This document shows positions 1 to 6,589 of a DNA stretch of 34,133 nt, piece after piece; position 1 is the stretch's first letter, and each line of letters starts with the position of its first letter. The notes beneath the pieces were generated by a model that made no database searches, was not told the DNA's origin, and saw nothing but the letters and a program-made list of their open reading frames with translations. Source of the stretch: Candidatus Nomurabacteria bacterium (GTDB taxonomy: Bacteria; Patescibacteriota; Minisyncoccia; Phycocordibacterales; UBA9973); assembly GCA_016186435.1 (NCBI GenBank), contig JACPLQ010000014.1, forward strand, positions 6,540 through 40,672, given 5' to 3'. Both the position numbers and the translations under genes were made by a program.

Positions 1-27
1 CTTTAAGGCGGTTTATAGTAAATTGGT

Positions 28-43
28 GCGTGAGGCCTTACGC
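28..43. repeat. short palindrome upstream of rpsL
   Basis: GCGTGAGG is followed directly by CCTTACGC, a 16-nt dyad with one G-T pair. Three direct copies of a GCCTAGA-like heptamer follow at about 53-70. The leader has no clear promoter or Shine-Dalgarno site; the promoter probably lies upstream of the window. Confidence 0.4.
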
Positions 44-81
44 TTTAGCTAGTGCCTAGAGCCTAGAGCCTGTATTTAGTT

Positions 82-504
82 ATGCCAACAATAAACCAAT
101 TAATAAAGAAAAATAGAGTAAAAATTCACTCTAAACACAAGACTGTAGCTTTGGCGAAGGGTTTTAATGTTCTCAAAAACAGACCTGTATTTTATCCCGC
201 GCCCTTCAAGCGAGGGGTCTGTGTCAAAGTTTCCACGACTACTCCCAAGAAGCCAAACTCGGCCCTAAGAAAAATAGCTCGGGTTCGTCTTACCAACGGC
301 ATGGAAGTTACCGCGTATATTCCCGGCGAAGGACACAATTTGCAAGAACACTCCGTGGTCATGCTCCGCGGTGGCCGTGTGAAGGATTTAATCGGAGTGC
401 GATATCACATTGTGCGCGGTGTGCTCGATACGCAGGGCGTAGAGAAGCGCCGACAGGGCAGGTCACTTTATGGTAACAAGAAGCCCAGAGAAGCAAAGAA
501 ATAA
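82..504 (+). CDS. rpsL: 30S ribosomal protein S12
   Basis: S12 of the small subunit decoding centre, 140 aa, against about 124 in E. coli. Conserved blocks are easy to see: [13 protein letters not shown] carries the lysine that contacts the decoding site, and [13 protein letters not shown] carries the second lysine and the aspartate that is methylthiolated in many bacteria. Extra length lies in the N-terminal third (about residues 17-40) and in a basic tail. Both lysines linked to streptomycin response are the wild-type residue. It starts at ATG with no visible Shine-Dalgarno site, and rpsG follows after 32 nt, the usual str-operon order. Confidence 0.98.
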   Translation: MPTINQLIKKNRVKIHSKHKTVALAKGFNVLKNRPVFYPAPFKRGVCVKVSTTTPKKPNSALRKIARVRLTNGMEVTAYIPGEGHNLQEHSVVMLRGGRVKDLIGVRYHIVRGVLDTQGVEKRRQGRSLYGNKKPREAKK

Positions 505-536
505 ATTTTTAATTTTTAATTACTAATTTCTAAAAA

Positions 537-1007
537 ATGAGAAGAAAAGTAAAAACACGCAATCCGGTAGAACCTGATTTCATATACAACTCGCAAAAAC
601 TCGAGAAGTTCATAAACTACATCATGTGGTCCGGCAAGAAAGAGACAGCGCGCAAAGTGATGTACGCCGCCTTTGATGTAATAAAAGAAAAAACCGGGAA
701 TCCCAATCCGCTGGAAGTTTTTGATCTTGCGCTCAAGAACGCAGGCCCGATGACCGAAGTCCGCTCCAAGCGTATCGGCGGCGCTAACTATCAGGTGCCT
801 ATCGAGGTCCGGCCGGAACGCCGGCTCGCGCTTTCTATGCGCTGGATCCGAGATGCCGCGAGAAATGGCAAGGGTCGCCCGATGCATTTGAAACTAGCCG
901 ACGAATTGATTGCCGCTTCCAAAAACGAAGGCGCGGCGGTTAAAAAGAAAGAAGATACTCATCGCATGGCCGAAGCCAACAAGGCCTTTGCGCACTTCGC
1001 TTGGTGA
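537..1007 (+). CDS. rpsG: 30S ribosomal protein S7
   Basis: S7, 156 aa, a primary 16S rRNA-binding protein of the 30S head. It shows the N-terminal MRRK start, the block GGANYQVPIEVRPERR and the C-terminal run HRMAEANKAFAHFAW, so it is full length. The stop TGA sits inside a perfect 12-bp hairpin (1003-1029). The last eight residues and the stop are repeated 984 bp downstream with synonymous changes only (see 1965-2015), which suggests that the present 3' end may have been replaced when the downstream toxin-antitoxin cassette arrived. No Shine-Dalgarno site is visible. Confidence 0.98.
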   Translation: MRRKVKTRNPVEPDFIYNSQKLEKFINYIMWSGKKETARKVMYAAFDVIKEKTGNPNPLEVFDLALKNAGPMTEVRSKRIGGANYQVPIEVRPERRLALSMRWIRDAARNGKGRPMHLKLADELIAASKNEGAAVKKKEDTHRMAEANKAFAHFAW

Positions 1008-1029
1008 TTTTTGCGTAGCAAAAATCACC
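1003..1029 (+). other. stop-codon-spanning hairpin of rpsG
   Basis: GGTGATTTTTGC pairs perfectly with GCAAAAATCACC across a GTA loop. The TGA stop is inside the 5' arm. There is no downstream T-run, so it is not a classical terminator; an mRNA-stabilising or processing role is possible. A second version with paired base changes lies at 1987-2015. Confidence 0.7.
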
Positions 1030-1049
1030 CTGAGCTTGATAAGTAAGTG

Positions 1050-1076
1050 GCTCGGCAAGAGGAATCCTTGCCGAGC
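1050..1076. promoter_or_regulatory. inverted repeat upstream of the RelE-type cassette
   Basis: GCTCGGCAAG and CTTGCCGAGC form a 10-bp perfect inverted repeat with a 7-nt spacer, 36 nt before the antitoxin start. Toxin-antitoxin operons are commonly self-repressed at palindromes near the promoter, so this is a candidate operator; it could equally be a transcript hairpin. Inference from position only. Confidence 0.35.
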
Positions 1077-1112
1077 TTGCGCTTTTGTAATTTTTGGAAT
1101 AGCATTATTTAC

Positions 1113-1298
1113 ATGAATGGTATTGCAATCAACAAAATCAGTAACGAAATAAAAGCTCTTGTTTTTGGAGCGGTTTTTGATGTGCTAAATGATCCAGATT
1201 ATGGCCTCAATTTAAGCGCTCAGGTCAAGAAAAGACTCTCCGCGCCCTTGAAAGGCAAGACAGTTTCACTTACTCAGATTAAGAAAAAGTACCTCTAG
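1113..1298 (+). CDS. putative type II antitoxin, partner of RelE-like toxin
   Basis: A 61-aa protein from ATG 1113; the frame is open further upstream but that part is not protein-like. I do not recognise the family by sequence. The antitoxin call rests on context: its TAG stop is followed with no gap by the ATG of a RelE/ParE-like toxin. The N-terminus (ISNEIKALVFGAVFDVLNDP) looks helical and the C-terminus is basic (KKRLSAPLKGKTVSLTQIKKKYL region), as if made for toxin and DNA contact. It lies inside the 984-bp segment between the two rpsG ends. Confidence 0.6.
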   Translation: MNGIAINKISNEIKALVFGAVFDVLNDPDYGLNLSAQVKKRLSAPLKGKTVSLTQIKKKYL

Positions 1299-1568
1299 AT
1301 GCCGAATTGGTCAGTAGAGTTTACTTCGGAAGCGGAGAAAGATCTGGCCGGTTTGGATCGGGGTATTCGTTTGAGAATAATTGAGAAACTAGAATGGCTT
1401 GAGAAAAATTTTGATGCCACTTTGCCCTCTATTTTGACGGCCGACTTCCGAGACTATTTCAAGCTACGAGTTGGCGACTGGCGAGTTTTCTATCAAGTTG
1501 ACTGGGGACGTAACTTAATTATCATAAGATATATAGGACATCGGAGCAAATCCTACAAGAAAAGATAA
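1299..1568 (+). CDS. RelE/ParE superfamily toxin
   Basis: An 89-aa protein of the RelE/ParE fold, whose RelE members cut mRNA in the ribosomal A site. Family features visible are the N-terminal strand and helix WSVEFTSEAEKDLAGLD, the core DYFKLRVGDWRVFYQVD and the C-terminal IIRYIGHRSKSYKK, where basic and His/Tyr residues form the active site in RelE-type nucleases. The length fits the family. The start is fixed by the upstream gene, whose stop abuts this ATG. RelE (RNase) rather than ParE (gyrase poison) is favoured by the GHR-x-SKSYKK end, but this is not certain. Confidence 0.88.
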   Translation: MPNWSVEFTSEAEKDLAGLDRGIRLRIIEKLEWLEKNFDATLPSILTADFRDYFKLRVGDWRVFYQVDWGRNLIIIRYIGHRSKSYKKR

Positions 1569-1612
1569 TTTTTATTGGAATTATTTTTTATTGGAATTAT
1601 AAAGACCTATAT

Positions 1613-1813
1613 ATGTCAGTAAAACCCTCTTACAAGCTTGTTAAATCTTTAACCAGAAACGATGGTTGGTGTTTTGCCATAGTAAATGGCAAGCTGGCGG
1701 AAATCTATTTTAAGAAAAACCACGGAATTTGGGCGCACTGCTATGAAAAAGAATCTTCTTATAAAACGAAACAAGAAAAGAAATGGATAAAAGCAGACAC
1801 AAGAAAATTCTAG
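1613..1813 (+). CDS. small basic protein of unknown function, possibly cut by an in-frame TAG
   Basis: A 66-aa protein rich in aromatic and lysine residues (DGWCFAIVNGKLAEIYF; GIWAHCY; YKTKQEKKWIKADTRKF). I do not know a function; short proteins of this look seem familiar from Parcubacteria. The TAG stop at 1811-1813 is followed in the same frame by 24 sense codons of similar basic, aromatic character (YKKGHYYDLNRKLKQK) before TAA at 1886-1888. The gene may therefore be a longer reading frame broken by an amber mutation. It sits between the RelE cassette and the displaced rpsG end, so it is probably cargo of the same insertion. Confidence 0.6.
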   Translation: MSVKPSYKLVKSLTRNDGWCFAIVNGKLAEIYFKKNHGIWAHCYEKESSYKTKQEKKWIKADTRKF

Positions 1814-1886
1814 CTTAGCTATAAAAAAGGTCACTATTACGATCTAAATAGAAAATTAAAACAAAAAATTAATGCGCAAACATTAT

Positions 1887-1962
1887 AAAAATAAATAGCT
1901 AGCGAGGACTGTCCTAGCTAGTCTAAAAATAAATAGCTAGCGAGGACTGTCCTAGCTAGTCT
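1887..1962. repeat. 38-bp tandem repeat, two identical copies, each with a palindrome
   Basis: Units 1887-1924 and 1925-1962 are identical by eye. Each holds CTAGC, then AGGAC-T-GTCCT, then GCTAG, a near-perfect dyad with one mismatched pair. The second unit ends two bases before the displaced rpsG codons. The same core recurs at 20033-20057 and, as AAGGACWGTCCTT, twice at 10298-10337. Confidence 0.85.
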
Positions 1963-1964
1963 AC

Positions 1965-2033
1965 AAAGCCTTCGCGCATTTTGCTTGGTAATTTTTTGCA
2001 CAGCAAAAAATTACCCTGAGCTTGTCGAAGGGT
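1965..2033 (+). pseudogene. displaced second copy of the rpsG 3' end plus its hairpin
   Basis: Codons 1965-1991 read KAFAHFAW and stop, exactly the end of S7. Five of the nine codons differ from the functional copy at 981-1007 and all five are synonymous (AAG/AAA, TTT/TTC, CAC/CAT, TTC/TTT, TGA/TAA). The following hairpin (1987-1999 with 2003-2015) is a 13-bp version of the one at 1003-1029, with paired changes that keep the stem. Similarity runs on through CCCTGAGCTTG. It has no start of its own and is a remnant, not a gene. Confidence 0.85.
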
Positions 2034-2040
2034 AGGTGTG

Positions 2041-2066
2041 ATCTGCGCCATAGCGTAGATTTTTTT
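2041..2066 (+). terminator. Rho-independent terminator candidate
   Basis: ATCTGCGC, loop CATA, GCGTAGAT (8-bp stem with one G-U), directly followed by a run of T to 2066. It probably ends transcription from the rpsL-rpsG-cassette unit. Its core TGCGCCATAGCGTA resembles the palindromes that flank the Cas2-like gene at 27042-27067 and 27460-27486. Confidence 0.65.
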
Positions 2067-2224
2067 ATAATCTACTCAAATTCTGCCATGGCTGGAAATG
2101 AGTAGGTTCTTTGGGTGCCTGCGGGGTAGTGAGCTATGCTCTACTGCCCTGTGCATAACTCGTCCTTGCCAAAACTTATCGGGGGGGGGTATTATTTGGG
2201 TATTAATATTTAACCAAAAAATTT

Positions 2225-2398
2225 ATGGGATTTGATAACATGCCCGACCTAGAATATGATCCTCTTGGTGTTGCGGATTATAATAAAGAGAGAGATTCCA
2301 AAATAGAAAAAATAAAGTCAAAACTAAATCTGTTGCAAAATGGCGAAATGGATGAGATTTTATCTATTATTGCAAAATTTGAAGCACAGTCTAAGTAG
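2225..2398 (+). CDS. small acidic protein, unknown function
   Basis: A 57-aa reading frame from ATG 2225 (MGFDNMPDLEYDPLG start) to TAG. The N-terminus is acidic; the rest looks like one or two charged helices (KIEKIKSKLNLLQNGEMDEI and IIAKFEAQSK). An alternative start is ATG 2240. It is followed 42 nt later by a good terminator (2441-2464), which supports a transcribed unit. No family recognised and no Shine-Dalgarno site. It stands alone between the rpsG remnant and fusA. Confidence 0.5.
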   Translation: MGFDNMPDLEYDPLGVADYNKERDSKIEKIKSKLNLLQNGEMDEILSIIAKFEAQSK

Positions 2399-2440
2399 AT
2401 TTTAGATGTTTGCAAAAAAACATCTAATAATGTATATTAC

Positions 2441-2464
2441 AAAAAGCGCATTGGGCGCTTTTTT
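2441..2464 (+). terminator. Rho-independent terminator
   Basis: AAAAAGCGC, loop ATTGG, GCGCTTTTTT. A 9-bp stem with A-run on one side and T-run on the other, so it could act in both directions. A second stem, TAGATGTTT with AAACATCTA, lies at 2403-2425. Confidence 0.8.
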
Positions 2465-2472
2465 ATTGGTAC

Positions 2473-2545
2473 ACCCGCACACTTAATAGTGCGAGGTTAT
2501 TAAAATAACGCACCTTTGGTGCATCGCACAGTTAAGTGTGCGGGT
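2473..2545. repeat. Y-shaped palindromic element abutting the fusA start
   Basis: A perfect 14-bp outer stem (ACCCGCACACTTAA, 2473-2486, with 2532-2545) encloses a 6-bp stem (GTGCGA 2489-2494 with TCGCAC 2524-2529) and two arms: GTTAT/ATAAC at 2496-2509 and GCACC-TTT-GGTGC at 2510-2522. The outer stem ends 4 nt before the fusA ATG. It could be a structured 5' leader or a small mobile palindrome; no target-site duplication is visible. Confidence 0.75.
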
Positions 2546-2549
2546 AAAC

Positions 2550-4721
2550 ATGGAACGAGACTATCCACTAGAAAAAGTCAGGAATATTGGAATTATCGCG
2601 CATATTGACGCGGGCAAGACGACCACGACCGAGCGCGTGCTTTTTTATACCGGCGTGTCGCACAAAATCGGCGAAGTGCATGAAGGCGACACGGTGACCG
2701 ACTGGATGGAACAAGAGCGCGAACGCGGCATCACCATTACCTCTGCCGCAGTCACTTGTTTCTGGACTCCCTCCTACGCCAAGGCTACGGAGGGCAAGCC
2801 GACCAAAGAATTTAAACACCGTTTCAATATCATTGACACTCCCGGCCACATTGATTTCACTGTGGAGGTGAAGCGGTCGCTTCGCGTGCTGGACGGCGCC
2901 GTCGTAGTTTTTGACGGAGTGGCGGGCGTAGAGCCGCAGTCGGAAACCAACTGGCGCTACGCGGATGAAGCTAAGGTGCCGCGCGTATGCTTTATAAATA
3001 AACTGGATCGCACCGGCGCATCCTTTGAACATTCTTACGCAACTATTTTAGACCGGCTTACCAAGAAAGCCGTACGCATGCAGATACCTATCGGCCTGGA
3101 GGAAAAGCACGAAGGCGTCATTGATCTTCTTCACATGAAAGCCTTTTACTTTGAAGGCGAAATGGGTAATAAGGTCATCGAAAAAGGCTTAGATTCTTTG
3201 CCCGAAGAATTAAAAGCCGAGGCGGAAAAATACCATCACGAATTGATAGAAAAAATAGTGGAAACGGACGATGTCATGATGACCGAATATCTGGAAGGCA
3301 TGATCCCGAACATCGATTCGCTCAAAAAGGCCATGCGCAAAGCGGTGATAGACAATGAAATTTTCCCCGTGTTTGCCGGCAGCGCGCTCAAGAACAAGGG
3401 CGTCCAGCTCGTGCTCGATGCGGTGGTAGACTATTTGCCATCGCCCTTGGATATTCCGCCGATAAATGGTATCGATCCCAATACGGACGAGAAGGCCGTA
3501 CGGCACGCTTCCGATGCGGAGCCATTCTCGGCGCTAGCGTTTAAAGTCGCGACCGATCCTTTTGTGGGCCAGATAATTTTCTTCCGCGTGTACTCCGGAA
3601 CTCTCGTGGCCGGTAGCTATGTTTATAATCCCAGAACCCGCAACAAAGAGCGCATCGGGCGCATTCTCCGCATGCATGCCAATGACCGTGAAGAAGTCAA
3701 GAAAGTTTTTGCCGGCGAGATTGCCGCGGCCGTGGGTCTAAAAGACACCATCACCTCGGACACTATTTGCGATGAAGACAAACCCATAGAACTTGACCGC
3801 ATAGTTTTCCCGGAGCCGGTCATTTCGCTTCGCATTGAGCCCAAGACCAAAGCGGACCAGGAGAAAATGGGCATGGCGCTCAACCGTCTGGCCCAGGAAG
3901 ACCCGACTTTTAAAGTTTCCACCGACCAGGAAACCGGTGAGACCATCATCGCGGGTATGGGGGAGCTCCATCTGGAAATAATCGTGGATCGCATGAAGCG
4001 AGAATTTTCCGTGGAAGCCAATGTCGGCAAGCCGCAGGTAGCTTATCGTGAGACGATTACTGCCGACTCTTCCGCCGAAGGCAAATACATCAAGCAGAGC
4101 GGCGGCCGTGGAAACTACGGACATGTGAAGATTAAGATCAAGCCTATGGCGATGCTCACGAAAGAAGAGCTGGAAGACCTTCCGAAGAATACCAAGCGCG
4201 ATGAGCATTTTGAATTCGTCAACAACATCAAGGGCGGCGTCATTCCTCAAGAATACATCGCGCCCTGCGAAAAAGGATTTCGGGAAGGATTGGATCGCGG
4301 CGTGCTTGCCGGATTTAAAATTGTGAATGTGTCGGTGGATCTCTGGGATGGCAGTTATCACGAAGTGGATTCCAACGAAATGGCTTTCAAAATTGCCGCA
4401 AGTATGGCCGTGCAGGATGCCTGCCGGAGCGCCAAGCCGGTGATACTCGAGCCTATGATGAAAGTAGAAGTGGTAACCCCCGAGAAATTTATGGGCGATG
4501 TCACTGGGAACCTTTCCAGTAAGCGCGGACTTATTGAGGGCATGGAAGACCGCGGTATGAACAAAGTATTGAAAGCTGTGGTGCCTCTTTCCGAGATGTT
4601 CGGCTATATGACCGGTCTCCGCTCCATGACCGAAGGCCGCGCCTCATTCACTATGGAATTCTTCAGATACGACATAGTGCCTCAAAACGTTGCTGAAACT
4701 ATTATTGCAGCAAGGAAATAA
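2550..4721 (+). CDS. fusA: translation elongation factor G
   Basis: EF-G, 723 aa from ATG 2550, the GTPase that drives translocation and, with RRF, ribosome recycling. The G domain shows [14 protein letters not shown] (P-loop, residues 17-30), RGITI switch I, DTPGHIDF (switch II, about residue 96) and NKLD. Domains II-V follow, with [13 protein letters not shown] of domain IV and [12 protein letters not shown] near the end. GTG 2538 would add four residues, but ATG matches the family start. An in-frame palindrome (2769-2794) adds about nine residues (SYAKATEG) between the switch regions. A terminator follows at once, so it is the last gene of its transcript. Confidence 0.97.
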   Translation: MERDYPLEKVRNIGIIAHIDAGKTTTTERVLFYTGVSHKIGEVHEGDTVTDWMEQERERGITITSAAVTCFWTPSYAKATEGKPTKEFKHRFNIIDTPGHIDFTVEVKRSLRVLDGAVVVFDGVAGVEPQSETNWRYADEAKVPRVCFINKLDRTGASFEHSYATILDRLTKKAVRMQIPIGLEEKHEGVIDLLHMKAFYFEGEMGNKVIEKGLDSLPEELKAEAEKYHHELIEKIVETDDVMMTEYLEGMIPNIDSLKKAMRKAVIDNEIFPVFAGSALKNKGVQLVLDAVVDYLPSPLDIPPINGIDPNTDEKAVRHASDAEPFSALAFKVATDPFVGQIIFFRVYSGTLVAGSYVYNPRTRNKERIGRILRMHANDREEVKKVFAGEIAAAVGLKDTITSDTICDEDKPIELDRIVFPEPVISLRIEPKTKADQEKMGMALNRLAQEDPTFKVSTDQETGETIIAGMGELHLEIIVDRMKREFSVEANVGKPQVAYRETITADSSAEGKYIKQSGGRGNYGHVKIKIKPMAMLTKEELEDLPKNTKRDEHFEFVNNIKGGVIPQEYIAPCEKGFREGLDRGVLAGFKIVNVSVDLWDGSYHEVDSNEMAFKIAASMAVQDACRSAKPVILEPMMKVEVVTPEKFMGDVTGNLSSKRGLIEGMEDRGMNKVLKAVVPLSEMFGYMTGLRSMTEGRASFTMEFFRYDIVPQNVAETIIAARK
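2769..2794. repeat. in-frame palindrome inside fusA
   Basis: CCCTCC ... GGAGGG with an inner GCC-AA-GGC stem, 26 nt in all. It is read in frame as PSYAKATEG and sits where EF-G normally has a short loop before the strand leading to DTPGH. It looks like a palindromic repeat inserted into an essential gene at a surface loop. Confidence 0.7.
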
Positions 4722-4747
4722 AAAACTGCCCGTTTGGGCAGTTTTTT
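4721..4747 (+). terminator. Rho-independent terminator after fusA
   Basis: AAAAACTGCCC, loop GTTT, GGGCAGTTTTTT, starting at the last base of the fusA stop. An 11-bp stem with T-run. Confidence 0.92.
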
Positions 4748-4749
4748 GC

Positions 4750-4755
4750 TAGAAT
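4750..4755 (+). promoter_or_regulatory. -10-like box 6 nt before pyrD ATG
   Basis: TAGAAT, then exactly 6 nt, then ATG 4762. This spacing puts the expected transcript start at or next to the start codon, giving a leaderless mRNA. No clear -35. The same 6-nt spacing is seen at 17380, 18308 and 28665. Confidence 0.5.
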
Positions 4756-4761
4756 GTGTTC

Positions 4762-5877
4762 ATGTTCCACACACCTTTCTATGACCCCGATAAATCTTAC
4801 GAAGAAAATTTTCAAGAAGGGCCTTTTGGGGCTTTTGCGGACGGTAAGGTTTTTCCCGCCAGAGGCGCCGCGCCTGCCAAATACGGCGGGCAGGGACCAG
4901 CCTCTGGCTGGGATTTTTTGGGTTTTAAAGCAAATTCGCCTTTTGGGATTCCAGCAGGACCTTTACTAAACAGCAATTTTTGCAAGGCTGCTTTTGAAAA
5001 AGGTTTTGATATTTGCGTTTACAAGACGGTCCGTTCTAGCGCATATCCTTGTCATCCGTTTCCAAATGTTTTAGCGGTAAAAGTTGATGGAGATTTAACA
5101 TACGAAAAAGCGCAAGGTAAGTTAGTAGCCGATAATAATTATCACGAACCTATTTCTATTACGAATTCTTTCGGTGTGCCTTCTAGAGATTCAAAAGTCT
5201 GGCAGGAAGATGTAAAAAAAGCTATTTCTTATGCTCGCGAAGGCCAAGTTTTAATTCTGGGATTTATGGGCACAGTTCGCGAAGGCCAAACAGCAGAAGA
5301 ATTTATCGCCGATTACGCTTTGGCAGCAAGACAGGCAAAAGAAACCGGAGTAAAAGTTTTAGAGACAAATTTGTCCTGTCCAAACATCGGCAACGAAGGA
5401 CTTGTCTGTTACAACTTGGATATGACGGAAAAAGTTTGCGAGGCAATACGAAAGGAAATCGGGGATACGCCTTTAATTTTGAAAGTCGGTTATTATAAAG
5501 ATTACGAAGATGTAAAAAAGCTGGCAGAGATTTGTAAAAAATATGCGCAGGCTATTTCTGCGATCAATACCATTCCCGCAGAAGTTGTGAATAAAGAAGG
5601 GAAGCAGGCATTGCCGGGGCCAAATAGGCTAAAGTCTGGCGTTTGCGGAGCTTCCATCAAGTGGGCGGGGCTTGAAATGGCAGAGAAGTTAAAAAAAGCG
5701 CGAGAAGAAACAGGGGGTAATTTTAAAATCATTGGCGTCGGCGGGGTAACTACACCTGAAGATTTCTTTGAATACCGAAAAGCCGGTGCGGATTTTGTAA
5801 TGTCTGCGACAGGCGCAATGTGGAACCCCTACCTTGCACAGGAGATTAAAGAAAAGTTAAAACCTGCCCCGCACTAA
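4762..5877 (+). CDS. pyrD: dihydroorotate dehydrogenase
   Basis: A 371-aa FMN enzyme that oxidises dihydroorotate to orotate. Landmarks are NSPFGIPAGPLLN near the start of the barrel, ITNSFG, ETNLSCPN (a cysteine in the catalytic-base position, as in class 1 enzymes), LKVGYY and the FMN phosphate loop IIGVGGV followed by GADFVMSATGAMWNP. ATG 4762 is preferred over GTG 4756 because a -10-like box lies 6 nt upstream of it. Residues about 30-50 (PARGAAPAKYGGQGPASG) come from a cluster of palindromes and look inserted. The electron acceptor cannot be told from sequence alone. It heads a pyrD-pyrE-pyrF set. Confidence 0.93.
   Translation: MFHTPFYDPDKSYEENFQEGPFGAFADGKVFPARGAAPAKYGGQGPASGWDFLGFKANSPFGIPAGPLLNSNFCKAAFEKGFDICVYKTVRSSAYPCHPFPNVLAVKVDGDLTYEKAQGKLVADNNYHEPISITNSFGVPSRDSKVWQEDVKKAISYAREGQVLILGFMGTVREGQTAEEFIADYALAARQAKETGVKVLETNLSCPNIGNEGLVCYNLDMTEKVCEAIRKEIGDTPLILKVGYYKDYEDVKKLAEICKKYAQAISAINTIPAEVVNKEGKQALPGPNRLKSGVCGASIKWAGLEMAEKLKKAREETGGNFKIIGVGGVTTPEDFFEYRKAGADFVMSATGAMWNPYLAQEIKEKLKPAPH
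4855..4911. repeat. cluster of palindromes inside pyrD
   Basis: Three overlapping stems are read in frame: CCCGCC (4855) with GGCGGG (4885), CCTGCC (4873) with GGCAGG (4889), and CCAGCC-TCT-GGCTGG (4897-4911). The last is the same motif as CAGCC-TCT-GGCTG upstream of tuf (8599-8613). Confidence 0.7.
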
Positions 5878-5933
5878 ATTTTTGATTACATGATATTATG
5901 ATAAAGTTAATTATTAAAATTTTAGTGCTGGGG
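5867..5933. repeat. inverted repeat spanning the pyrD stop
   Basis: CCCC-GCACTAAATTTT (from 5867) is complementary to AAAATTTTAGTGC-T-GGGG (ending 5933), with one bulge; the pyrD TAA is in the left arm. The 33-nt loop is AT-rich. It fills most of the pyrD-pyrE gap and may be a transcript hairpin or a repeat. Confidence 0.6.
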
Positions 5934-5940
5934 TAATAAC

Positions 5941-6561
5941 ATGGATGTAATTTCTATTTTAAAAAACGTCGGAGCGATATTGCCAGGGAGCCACTTCGTC
6001 GGGGCATCCGGCCGGCACATGGATACTTACATCACCAAAGACGCGCTGTTTCCCCATGTGCTTGAGGTTGAAAAAGTTTGCCGGATGTTCGCGGAAAAAA
6101 ATAAAGATCTGGATATTGACGTCGTGGCCGCGCCGGCTCTCGGCGGGATTATTTTAGCCCAAGGCACAGCGTATGCTCTGTCCCAAATAAAGGGCAAGGA
6201 AATACTTGCAGTCTTTACTGAAAAAACTCCCGACTCGGACCAAATTTTTACCCGAGGCTACGACGGATATGTAAAAGGCAGAAATGTGCTTGTGCTGGAA
6301 GACCTGACCACTACCGGCGGTTCCGTGCAAAAAGTTGCCGCAAGCGTAAAAAAAGTCGGAGGCAATGTCGTCGCTGTTTCAGTGATGGTCAACAAAAATC
6401 CAAAAGGGGTGAATAGCGATTTATTTGGCGCGCCGTTTAATTCGCTAGGCGAACTAGAAGTTGAAACATATGACGAAAAAGATTGCCCTTTGTGTAAAAA
6501 TAATATTCCCATAAATATCAAATTTGGCCACGGCAAGAAATTTTTAAAGTCTAAAAATTAG
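5941..6561 (+). CDS. pyrE: orotate phosphoribosyltransferase
   Basis: A 206-aa enzyme that joins orotate and PRPP to give orotidine 5'-phosphate. The PRPP-binding loop VLVLEDLTTTGGS is intact, and ALGGIILAQGTAYAL is the upstream strand-loop of the type I phosphoribosyltransferase fold. A CPLC pair near the C-terminus (DCPLCKNN) is an extra that might bind metal or form a bridge. The family also holds purine enzymes, but position between pyrD and pyrF makes the orotate role very likely. ATG 5941 has no clear Shine-Dalgarno site. Confidence 0.92.
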   Translation: MDVISILKNVGAILPGSHFVGASGRHMDTYITKDALFPHVLEVEKVCRMFAEKNKDLDIDVVAAPALGGIILAQGTAYALSQIKGKEILAVFTEKTPDSDQIFTRGYDGYVKGRNVLVLEDLTTTGGSVQKVAASVKKVGGNVVAVSVMVNKNPKGVNSDLFGAPFNSLGELEVETYDEKDCPLCKNNIPINIKFGHGKKFLKSKN

Positions 6562-6589
6562 TATTAACATATTTGACGACCGGACAAAA

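Noticed and set aside
1047-1112. Upstream extension of the antitoxin frame
   Set aside because: The added residues are encoded by an inverted repeat and are not protein-like; ATG 1113 is a better start.
1887-1962. Possible CRISPR array (two 38-bp repeats)
   Set aside because: The repeats are directly joined with no spacer and occur only twice in tandem; the Cas2-like gene is 25 kb away without other cas genes.
2178-2187. Run of G residues
   Set aside because: A short homopolymer in non-coding sequence; could be phase-variable or a read error, nothing supports a role.
2473-2545. tRNA-like or cloverleaf RNA before fusA
   Set aside because: Length is close to a tRNA but there is no anticodon arm, T-loop or CCA-end pattern, and the outer stem is twice as long as an acceptor stem.
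3738-4361. Long minus-strand frame over fusA
   Set aside because: Shadow of the fusA coding frame; no motif, and fusA is certain on the other strand.
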